Below, one piece after another: positions 13,401 through 25,400 of a stretch of DNA of 64,000 nt. The stretch covers positions 12,412,017 through 12,476,016 of the forward strand of contig NC_088307.1 of NCBI RefSeq assembly GCF_032854445.1, written 5' to 3'. Source of the stretch: Liolophura sinensis (Eukaryota; Mollusca; Polyplacophora; Chitonida; Chitonidae). Made by a program: the position numbers and the translations under genes. Below the pieces are notes generated by a model that did not search any database, was not told the origin of the DNA, and worked only from the letters and a program-made list of their open reading frames with translations. Within the stretch, counting starts at the first letter, position 1. Each line of letters starts with the position of its first letter.

Positions 13401-16400
13401 ACCTTTTTTGCATAACAAAGAGCAAATGTCAGTACAGTTTATGCACATCTTTAATTTGATTTTGGATCCAAAACTACATTGGTTGGATCGGCCAGTTTTA
13501 GGGCTTCACAAAAAGTATAATTTTTATCAGTGTACAAAGAATAATACATTCAGAATATTCTTGAAACAACACCTTGCAAACGTGAAAAGATTGAAATACA
13601 GTATGTCAATGGTAGCCGCTTTAACCAGCTGAGGTAGCGAGGGCTCAAAAGTTATTTATTTTATTTATTTGATGGGTGTTTTTACACCTTACTCAAGAAT
13701 ATTTCACTTATACGACGGCGGCTAGCATTAAGGTGGGGAGGAAAATGGGCAGAACACAGGGGAAACCCACGACCATCCACAGGATGCTGGCAGAGCCTCT
13801 CACTTACAGCTGGAGAGCAAGCCAGCCAGAAATTATAAGTTATTAACAGGAGTGGCCGAAGAAAGATACGTGTTTATCTCGACCTTTTTCAATATGATTT
13901 ATATAAGCTTTATAAACCAAAAAGTAAGTGGAAAAAATACATGTATATAAAAGAAAGGGAGCTATCTAATGCTATAAAAGAAAGGGAGCTATCTAAATGC
14001 ATTTTGGAACTTTGTATCTGATCAGAACCCCTTTTGACCAGTCAGTGGAAGAAACTTACATCTTCTTGAGCCTCCTGTGCCTCTTTTGTCACTCTGATGT
14101 CATGCTCCTTCACTTCAGACAGCTCACTGGAATCAATGAGTGATTAATCATTCACGAGACATATGCCATATGGCACAGGCTACTTACATTTTCATTTAGC
14201 AATCATCACAATCAAGAAAAGAGGGTCTGATTCTTCTGCCATATGGTACAGGCTACTTACATTTTCATTTAGCAATCATCACAATCAAGAAAGAGGGTCT
14301 GATTCTTCTTGTTATTATTAAAAAAATGTTGACCATTGCGCAATGCTGCACTTAAAACAGATACAAAAAATATTTCAGTTGACATTTACCGATCACTTAC
14401 ATAACCTTGCTCCTCCCCATGACCGACCAGACAGGAAGCAAGCATGAGCTGGACGAACTCATAGCAGTGAGACGTGTGTACTTACTTGGTCAGAATGGTG
14501 ATGGTGGCCTTGAATCTCATCAGCTCCTCCGTTAACCGTCTGTCCAGCGCTCTCTGCGCAAGAACCTCCTCATGTAAACTGTAGCGGGCAAGCACAACAT
14601 TTCAGACAGGCATTAAGAGTACGATAAAAAGTTAGAGAACAGGAAAGTGCAAACTGACTGAAAAGTTAGTAAATTGATGGAAATATGTACCGTCAAACAA
14701 CATTTCTAATTCAATGGGTATACACTGACAAATTAGTGTAAGCAAATGCAGAACACATACTTTTTTCAGTATGTATAGGGCACCTTACAGTACTCTAAGT
14801 AACACCTAAAGTTTGCTTGTAAAAATGTGTTTTCAGAAGCACATTAGAAACACCTTAAAATGATACTTTTGATGCTAACACTGTAGATAACATCAAGTTA
14901 TTCTGGGAAGGTATAAATCAAACTTCACAAAGAAATAAAAAAAAAAGAATATATAAAGTTGATGAATGAAGCAAAATGTGTCACTTCAAAAAAAGCTCAC
15001 TTAAAGTAAACTACAGTAATTGCAGAGTCAGCAAATTGTAACACTGAAATCTACAGGTACATAAAAGCACTTCTGACATGCAATATAATGTAAGATTAAC
15101 TTAGTAAATTCCAGTAAGTACATGTAATAGCTGCACATATATTCCAGTAAGTAATAGCTGCACATAAATTCCAGTAAGTAATAGCTGCACATATATTCCA
15201 GTAAGTAATAGCTGCACATATATTCCAGTAAGTAATAGCTGCACATATATTCCAGTGACTAATAGCTGCACATATATTCCAGTAAGTAATAGCTGAACAT
15301 ATATTCCAGTGACTAATAGCTGCACATATATTCCAGTAAGTAATAGCTGCACATACATTTTTTTTCACATGGTAGTTAGAGCACTTTAAGCATATTACTG
15401 TAATTCCTCAACTTTTTCACATGTTTGCAAGATGTTAATGAGGGCACTATTCTGTGGGCATTATTCTGTGTAGACTGATACAATTATAGTTTTTGTGAAG
15501 CCCTGAATTTGACGAACCCCACAAACGTACATGTAGTTTTGTCTCCAAAATTAAATGAAAATGCACCAATCAGCCTGAATGTTGCTATTTCATCAGATTA
15601 CATCATGTTCCTGTAAAAGCCTGACTAGTTAAGACCTAATAAACTTAGAACTGAATCTTGTGTCTCCAGATTATCAAACTAAGGGCTTTCCTTTTGACGA
15701 GAATTCAGAAAATCAGATTCCAATTACGAATCCTCTAATCTACCAGAGGAATCAGCTTGGATTCCTGTCACAAAAAAAGTCCCAGTCAAACTCATAGTTT
15801 TATTACAACAGAACACAAATTGTTTCAGATAATTAAAGTAGTGAACATGGAATCTCTTAAATCTGTTTTCTGCTATATGCATGAGGAACTGCTCATAGTG
15901 GTACTAGATCTGGACAATATCTTTGTGGAGTCTTGCAAAGCACATCCTTTCAGACTCTGATAAAAAAAAATGATGAAAATTACGCCTGATACAGATGCTC
16001 CTAATGATGAAATATGCAAAAGTGTAAAGAATCTGAAGTTCAGCCTACCTTTTGATTTATTTATTTATTTATTTGATTGGTATTTTACGCCGTACTCAAG
16101 AACATTTCACTTATACGATGGCGGCCAGCATTATGGTCGGCGGAAACCGGGCAGAGGCCCGGGGAAACCACAACCATCCGCAGGTTGCTGGCGGACCTTC
16201 CCACGTACAACCAGAGAGGAAGCCAGCACCTACCTTTTGATCTGATGTGGTACCTTGTTGAGTAAGTTACTGTATTTGTTCCTCAGGTCTGCGAGTAATT
16301 CCCCTCTGTCAACACACTCTATACTGACCTACAGGTAGACACATGGTATATTCAGTATTGACCAAAACATATTCGGCTCCAGAACTTACATGCAGAATGC

Positions 16401-19400
16401 AACCATGAATACAAACTTCTCCATTTCAAACGTTTATAAGGTGTGCATCTTGCACAGAACAGTCAATAAATGTTCTCAGCGAGCGAGGTTGTGTAAAACT
16501 TTGTCAGGAGAGGAAAACTCTAAAATGGTATAGTATAAATCAGATGTCCATTAAAATAATTCAATTTATTTTTTTTTTTAGAAATTTTCCAGTTGAGTAA
16601 AAAATGGTTTTCAAACATCAGTTTTCTACAGTGGTCTGAAGTGACCCCAAAAATATAAAGTGAGGTCACATCGAGATATATAATTTTTGTTTGAAACAGT
16701 TTGTGTCAAGAGGTCCATTCGACAATTCGTACACAGATCTAATTATGCGCATGCATTTTTAATGATGGAATGCAGTAGACTTTATGTGTGTTGAATGCCA
16801 ATTAGCTGATAAGACGTCACTCAGGTCCTGATATGGTCAGAAAAGGCAACTGAAGAATCCAAAATTTTAACGCCTTTTACAAGGTTGAAAAAATTTTAAA
16901 AAAGATTCCCACTATTATTATGGACAGTGTTTAATGGTCTTTCATCTCACAAGTACAATACTTCATGTTGGAGTTTTATTTTCCTTTAAACAAAGTAGTC
17001 CAAAATTTTCTAGACAGCTTTGAGTCAAAAACATGGCAATAAAAAAGTACTGGTTCAAACTATCTGCATTCTGAGGTAGGATGTCCAAAGAATGCTGCAC
17101 TCAAACAGCCTTTATAAACTTGAACTGGTAACAAAACAGGGACATTAAACTCATTACAAACCTGTCTGATTAGCTCATGGAATATCACATTGTAAATATT
17201 CTGCTCCTTCTTTATTAACTCCAGCAAATTATGCATCTGAAAATATATACAGAACATATAACTTGATTAAAAAACCATTGTTTCTCCATATAAAGATATT
17301 TATTTATCTATGTGATTGGAGGTCTAGGCAAATATTTCACTTATACAATGACGGAAACGGCTAGAGCCTGAAGAAAATCAAGACTATCCACAGGCTGCTG
17401 GCAGACCACCCCACGTACTACTGGACTTGTGGTCACAACAATCGCAGGGGTTGTCGCACATATAATAAATTTGCACCTGTTTTTATATTTACCTGTGTTG
17501 GGCCTTTGATCTCCACATCTTCATCGTTAACTCCTGACTTATCCAGCATGTCTTCCATTGCCTGTCTAAGCTGAACCACCTCATACCTGCCAGCTGGTTT
17601 CCTGTCAAATATATACAAATATATTTCATCAACATGTATTAAAAGAAAAGACAAAGAAATAACATAACCTTAGTTAGTTTTTGAGGACGAGTGGAAATAG
17701 ATGATATTGGCCACAGCAACGGAACTGTGTCACTTGTACTCCATGCTCATCAGGTTAAAAGGCAAAAAAGTGTCTGCGTGAAGTCTGCAGAAACAGGTGT
17801 TCATGCGCGTGATAGGTTAAAATTGATAGCCCAGTGGCGCTTTCCGGTGAACTTTTTTGCTAAATTTGATGTGTGATATCTGAGTTATGCAACACTGCAA
17901 AAACAAAATGGTATGCTTTATGTGGAATACTTCATCGATGTGTATACGCATGCAATCTGGTGTTCTCTTTTTCAAAAAGGAAGTTGTGGATGCCAAATAA
18001 GATGGTTGTATACATGTTATCCCAAGGTAATATCAACCCTGCAGTCCATGTAGAATAAATGCAGACGTGCAAGGCACTAGTTTCCACTGTTACGAAACTT
18101 AATCGCATACTGCAATTCTTCAAATTTTTTGCATATTCGTAAGGTGTTTATTTAAGGACTGACCATAACTTTTTTTCAGTTCATTGGGATATGACCAAAA
18201 TAAATGATGTACAAACTATATGAATCCGTGAAGCAATTCATACAAACAATTTTTGTTCAAACTTCAATGAACTGAAAAAATATTACATTCAATCCTTGTA
18301 ATTAAATTAAATAAAAAATGCAAAATATCTGATCAGATTACATGATGTATCAAGTGGCTATATCTGTCATAAGGGCAGAATACAAATTTAAGGCAAGAAT
18401 ACAAATTTATAAACGAAATGCACAAGCAAATGGAATGGTACAATGTTCTGACAGGCAGGGTCAGTCACCAGTAGAAAGTTTTATGAGCGGCATGCTGAAG
18501 CTTGAATGACTGCCTGAGTTATAGAGAAAATTGAAACATACAGATGGTGAAAGATGAATCAAGATGATGTAGAACTCGTGGAATTTACTTGCTGTGCAGC
18601 TCCCTGATAGTGGAGAGGCACAACTGTTGTGTTTTGAACAGAAGACGATGAAAGGTTTGGAGTGACGCAAGGAGCGGAGATGAAATGACGAGAAAGGCTG
18701 GCCATGGCCCTGGTATGCAGTGCTTGTGCCTCCGCTGGCAGACATGAAGGGATGTGATTGGCTGACTAATGAACAGGTGGATGCTCTTCACCTGTATTTA
18801 GGGAGAAGTTCCTACTGTATTACTTTGAATGGAACTTCCATATTTGTGGTGTTCTGTGTCACAACTGTAAACCAGTGTAATGCCTTGCTTTAATACAAGT
18901 AGGCCTAATGTGAAAATCTGTGGCTGGCCTTGTGAGGGACCAAGACATTCAAAATGGATGAAAAGTTCATAGCAAACTTTAAATCTTTGAATCACCGTAT
19001 CTGTAACGCTTGCAGTCAGGTGGGAACTGATATTTACAAAATCGCAATAATTTCCCCGTGATTGTAACACGAGACAATCCCGCTCTGACATTTAGTGTTT
19101 GTTTTCAGCTCTGTGATGTCTCGTTAGGGCTAACCTGACATTTCTAGTAATGCTAAATGATGTCGACACTCAGAGAAACATCTGTTGAGCATTCATGACA
19201 GTGGATGTTTCATCAGGATGTTTTGATTTAGCTCTGTCATTCAACGGAAGTGATGGAACTTGCTTGTAATCTATGTCTTTCCCTTCTTGCACGGAGCTCC
19301 ATTGTAAATTAAAAAATAAAGGAAGAAAGTATTTATTTGTTTCAATATTTTGGATATTCCAAGAGTTTCCACTTATGGTCGTCAATTTATTTGCCTAAAT

Positions 19401-22400
19401 ATTCATGTACGATGAAAACTGCAGGCAGCGTGAAAATTATTTTTGTGTTCAAAATCCATCTCCAGTAAATGGGAAATCCATGTTTTACGGGGGCACGGTC
19501 ATGTTTATTTTCAGTGCAAGTAGTCCGAAGGGGGCGGAGCATAAATAGTTTTTAGGTACATCGAGACATGAATGCAAAAAATTGACTAATCAGAAAGCTC
19601 TTAATTGCTTGAACACAAAGGTAATTTAATTATGCAAGCATATTCTGAAGTCATTTTTCTTTGTTGACTGATAAAGTTATACTTTTTGTGAAGCCCTGAA
19701 ATTTGCCAATCCAACCAATGCAGTTTTGTCTCCAAAATCAATTTATGTGCATAAATTGTGCTGAAAGTTGCTGTTAAAAGGCAAAAGGTAGAGGAATAAG
19801 GGTATATGCTTTTCTTGTTATGAAGCTCACAAATTGGAACAGAATAGTGTGAAATGCTGTTGAGATATTTAGTAGACATTAAGTTGATAAAGCTATTTGT
19901 TTATCTTTCTTTTTGTTTCTTAGTATTTATTTACTTATTTGATTAGTGGTTTACATTTGTCTTAGTAAAATAACAACACAAACTTGAATGATCACATGAA
20001 TTATGAACTCACAATGAAGGAAAAACAACCAAATGCTTCTCATGGTCATCAGTCTGTGTAGAATATTTGCTGAAACCAAAAACAAAAATGTATTTAGGCA
20101 GTTAAATGACAGCAGTAGCAACTGTGCGCATTGGCCATGAAACAAGGGAGGTAACTTGGTAAAATCTGGTGAGCACTAAAGGGGAGATAATTACATTGAG
20201 CTCAAAATGGGGGGATAATTATACTGAATAAATTTGTACATAGCGATATGTCGCAATCTCCCAGCAGTCCACACAATCACTTCACTGGCACACCATAGGC
20301 AAACCATTAGTAGGCTAATGGCTGGGTACCCGCCTGTAAGCCTGTACATGGCAATTAGCCTGGATTGTACAGTTCAGGGCCACATAGTGGGCACCCAAAT
20401 TGAGCCACAGGCTAAAATGCTCATAATTTACAAAAATGTGTTTATTCTGATTTACTTGCATTTGAAAATGACTGATTCAATACTGCTTTTTACTGGCTCA
20501 TTTTCATTGTTATTAACTTGCATATTTAGCCTGTGTTTTAACAATTTCTTGATTTCTGCCAAAACTATGGGACTCAAAATAGCACCTAAAAAATGAAGCT
20601 GTATTTGACCCTGCAGTTACATGATCACTTACTCTTCATGATACTCTATGCCCATGACTCCTTTGTTCTTCACAATATGGTACTCATCTGGCACAAGTGT
20701 ATCTGGCAGTTTAAGGCCCTGGAGAAGTGAAAATAGGGAAATAAAATCAATGCACAAAAACCAACAGTCTTTGACACAAAAAGATGTTTCATAGACAGCA
20801 TACCTGTGCAAAAAGGCATTACATTTTTTGAAATAGCCCTGTATCTATATAAGCTAGCATTAAAAAACAATATAATAATAATTTCTTCCCTGGTCCATTG
20901 TATAAACCAGTTTGTTTACACTTGTCACTACAACGCATAACAAATTAAACCTGTGAAACAGTTATGTATCCATATTAACTAGCATGAAAAAAAAAAAATA
21001 TATATATATACATATGGATATAATAACGATATCTTCCCTATTCTAATGTATCCAATCACAATATATAAAGTTGCACTGAAATCTGTCAACAATCTGAAAG
21101 AATACCACGAAGAAAAAATCAATAGCTGAGGATTCCATGTCCTAAAAATACCACAAACACACAGCTATATAGGGCGCCACCATGTTTGGGCATTCATCAA
21201 TATGAATGGACTTCGACAATATCACAGCCAAATTGTCGTATATATAATATATATATTATGGCATCGTGTTGCCTCTGGCATGTCTGGTTTATAAAAAAAA
21301 TAAAAATAATAAAAAATAATAGAGCCCAAGGTCTATTACTCTTCTTCTATTTTCATTTTTCTTGTAATTGCCCAATTGTCTTCTCGTGCGATTCACTGAT
21401 CTTTTCCACCCACAAAGCGCCTATCAAATCAAGGCAACATATCGTAATACAATGCATGTTTGGGCCCTTACACTGTACAGGTGTATCTCAACAGTACAAA
21501 TATGGCAAGGACACATAAAACACATGTACAACCTGACAACATTTTTTTTTTCCGTCTTTTCAGCATTATATCCAAATGTTCACCACATATAGCAAACGTA
21601 ATTAACAGCTTATTCCAAAATTTTAACAACTTTGTATTAATAACCAAGGGGTCAAGCAGTGCTGCAGACAATGTTCAGAGGTAGTGTGGTACTCCCTACT
21701 TTCCAAGAGAGGGAGTACTAGGTAAGCCTACCACAGTACACACTTTTTGAAAATACTCAACACTTCACTGTTTTTGGGTCCCCAGCAATACACAGGGGAA
21801 AGTGTGAAGTTGATTTAGTGAAAGGGAATTGAGAAAATCAAAAGACATACGTGTGCATACATGTATAGGTTTTCACAGACCTACAGATCTAGATTGTTGT
21901 AGTTACCTGTAGGACAACAAGTACATGTATGTACGTGTCAATTGCCCAGAATTACGACTAGAGTAAATTAATTATTTCAGGTCTTCCTCACGAGGAATGA
22001 ATCACAATGATGCTCATAGGCCAACATTTATTTATTACACTTCAACCTGTAGGCCTTCTGGGTTTATTCCAATAACTCACTCACTGACAACTTTATCTTT
22101 TCATTCTGTTTTGATAGCAGGGCTTACTTCACTCAGTATTACTTCACTCAATGCTGACTTGCCTAATGCGAATGCTAATTTGTTTTAACCTGTCGGAACA
22201 TTTACACGAACAACTGCCATGCTGGGATCAAAACATGATACACTTGTTATGCTAAATCCAAATGTAGGCCTACATTAGATTTTTTTTTTTTTTTTTTTTT
22301 TGATTGGTGTTTTACACCGTACTCAAGAATATTTCACTTATACGACGGCGGCCAGCATTATGGTGGGCGGAAACCGGGCACAGCCCCGGGGAAACCCACG

Positions 22401-25400
22401 ACCATCCGCAGGTTGCTGACTAAACCTTCCCACATACGTCCGGAGAGGAAGCCAGCATGAGCTGGACCACATTGGTGAGAGACTCCAGGGTCATTACGCT
22501 GCGCTAGCGCGCTAACCAACTGAGCCACGGAGGCCCCGCCTACATTAGAAGACAAAAATTTATTATTTGTGCTATATTTATAGGCAGTATTTCTGAACAC
22601 TATTCTGGTGGTCGTTGAATTTCATTGCATTAGATTCTCTCCTAAGAAGTCACCGATACATGTACGTGTACACTCTGGAAACGGGGCCCTCGATAACACT
22701 TTAACATGTTAGCACAAATAACTGATGATGGGGGTGGAATTAAAACCATATATTGGGGGGCGATATCTGGTTGATTTTATGCTGTAGAGTTGCAGAGCTT
22801 GCTGCATATTAACCCAAACAACCACTGTTTTTAGCCCTTACCACATCTTCTTCATGGCAAACACTAGAGAATATCACAAATACAAATATCCCAGTAGCCA
22901 TTCTAAATGATTGTGGGTGCTTGTGGCACATGCTGTAACTTTTAGTTTTTGAAAACTAAGACGTCGTGGAGAGTGTCGCACACGTAAACTTTGGTGATCT
23001 ATTTTCGATTCTGACAGCACTGTTTGCTTTAAATCTCGCATGTACCCTATAGTTTTTAGGAATTTAGGCGTACACACAAGTCATCATGCATATTCAGCAC
23101 GCTGTGTTTTAATTTTAGACGCGTATTATATTATTTTTTTAGCGCATTTACGCCTGTACGCCCCTTATCTATAGCACTGGGTCAAGGTCAAATGGAATAG
23201 GCCTACCCGCTGCCTGATAGCTTCCACACTCTTTATTTTCACCATTTTGGTGACTAGCAAAGCGCTCGATTGCCATAAGGTAGGCCTAAATATTAGTAGG
23301 AGCTGTTAAATGCATGAACGTAGGCTACCTTACATGGTGTAAATCTTTTCGCTACAAACGCTATCACAGGCAAATCAAGGTACCAGCCGGTATGTGACAT
23401 TTACCGTTATGATCCTCAAGATAATGCAAGCGCATTCGATAACCTTTCATGACACAAAACTAAACAAATAATAAATGAAAGCACAATTCCAAAGATAATT
23501 AAAATTTTCACTCAATGCAATATCATAACATATAAAACAAAACAATGAAGAAAATACCATGAAAGGGAGCTAATATTTGACCATAACACTCGGTCTGTTT
23601 TGTTCAGAGCACTGACATGTCGTACTTGGGTGAAATTACTTCCGGCAATTTTTTCGTGTCTCTGTAATGGGCCTCTGGTACTTCTCACCAATAGACCAAA
23701 AAAAAAAAAAACAAGCAAAACATGTATTAAATCATGAGATCTATTCATATCATTACCGTCTTCTTCCTCTCATCCATTTCTTTGCGAACCTTGCTTGGAT
23801 CGAACCCATCATCTTTATCCGGCTTCATCCGTGGCTGGGGGACATCGTAGAGAAATGATATGTCTCTGGAAGGAATTGTTTATAAATACTGTAAATCACA
23901 AGAACTATGAACAAAAAGCAGTCTGTAATAACAGTTTGTTCAATATAATATAATGAACTGAACACAAGTTTACTTTGCTGTGTGTGTAAAAAGTAAGCAT
24001 TGGTAATTTGCATGCATGTCAATGTAGAAACACTGTTAAGTTCTGCAATGAAAAAAAAGACCACCATCCCCATCAAGGTATCAGTTTGTTATCAGTATGT
24101 GATACAAAAAATAAGATCAAATTTTAACATCAAGATGTAGTTTTCCTTTTACACAGCTATGAGTACAACCTGAACCACAAAGATCGAGATTCAAACCACA
24201 TTTAATGCATCACATCTTTATGCAATGACATATTTTGTAACTGCTTCTCAAGATAGAAACTCTTGGATTGAGCTGAAATTTTGTACCTCCTATCATAAAA
24301 TAGACCCCAGTAGGGTTTCACCTGCAAATAGCCCATATACATGATACAGGTTGTGCCTGGAGAATCCCTGCATGGGTTCGGCTGAAATTGACCCATATAG
24401 TTTGCGGCTGGAGAATCGCTGAATGGTTTCACCTGAAATTGACCCATATAGTTTGCGGCTGGAGAATCCCTGCATGGTTTCACCAGAAATTGACCCATAT
24501 AGTTTGCGGCTGGAGAATCCCTGAATGGTTTCACCCAAAATTGGCCCATATAGTTTGCGGCTGGAGAATCCCTGCATGGTTTCACCTGAAATTGACCCAT
24601 ATAGTTTGCGGCTGGAGAATCCCTGAATGGTTTCACCTGAAATTGGCCCATATAGTTTGCGGCTGGAGAATCCCTGCATGGTTTCACCAGAAATTGACCC
24701 ATATAGTTTGCGGCTGGAGAATCCCTGAATGGTTTCACCCAAAATTGGCCCATATAGTTTGCGGCTGGATAATCCCTGCATGGTTTCACCTGAAATTGAC
24801 CCATATAGTTTGCGGCTGGAGAATCCCTGAATGGTTTCACCAGAAATTGGCCCATATAGTTTGCGGCTGGAGAATCCCTGCATGGTTTCACCAGAAATTG
24901 ACCCATATAGTTTGCGGCTGGAGAATCCCTGAATGGTTTCACCCAAAATTGGCCCATATAGTTTGCGGCTGGAGAATCCCTGCATGGTTTCACCTGAAAT
25001 TGACCCATATAGTTTGCGGCTGGAGAATCCCTGCATGGTTTCACCTGAAATTGGCCCATATAGTTTGCGGCTGGAGAAAGATAATCAAACTGAAAAAGTA
25101 CTCACTTTCCAGACCCACAAATACAGGGTGTGTTTTCAGTGAGATGCTTAAAGCGATCCTTTCGCTTGAAGTTCCACACGTTAGCTGGTTTCTTTTTGGA
25201 AGGCACCTGGAAAATAGATAAATCATGATATCAGAAATTTAATCACTCCAAAGTACAAGGCATATTCCAGAGATCTAGAACTGTTTCTACTGTAACATTC
25301 ATGACAATATACATGTATGTATTTGATACATGTTGCCAGGGTAGATCAGCATAAAGTTTAAGTTGGACTTGTCAAAAAATGTACAGCTCCAGAGAAAATA

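Larger units (their letters stand above)
17690..20012. other. large AXDND1 intron, mostly unassigned
   Basis: Apart from MITE pieces at 18109 and 19610 I see no gene or recognised repeat here. 18460-18800 is somewhat GC-richer but shows no conserved reading frame. Confidence 0.6.

Noticed and set aside
24202-25221. ORFs of 247, 277 and 285 codons
   Set aside because: Products of a 51-bp tandem array, open on both strands, with no domain.
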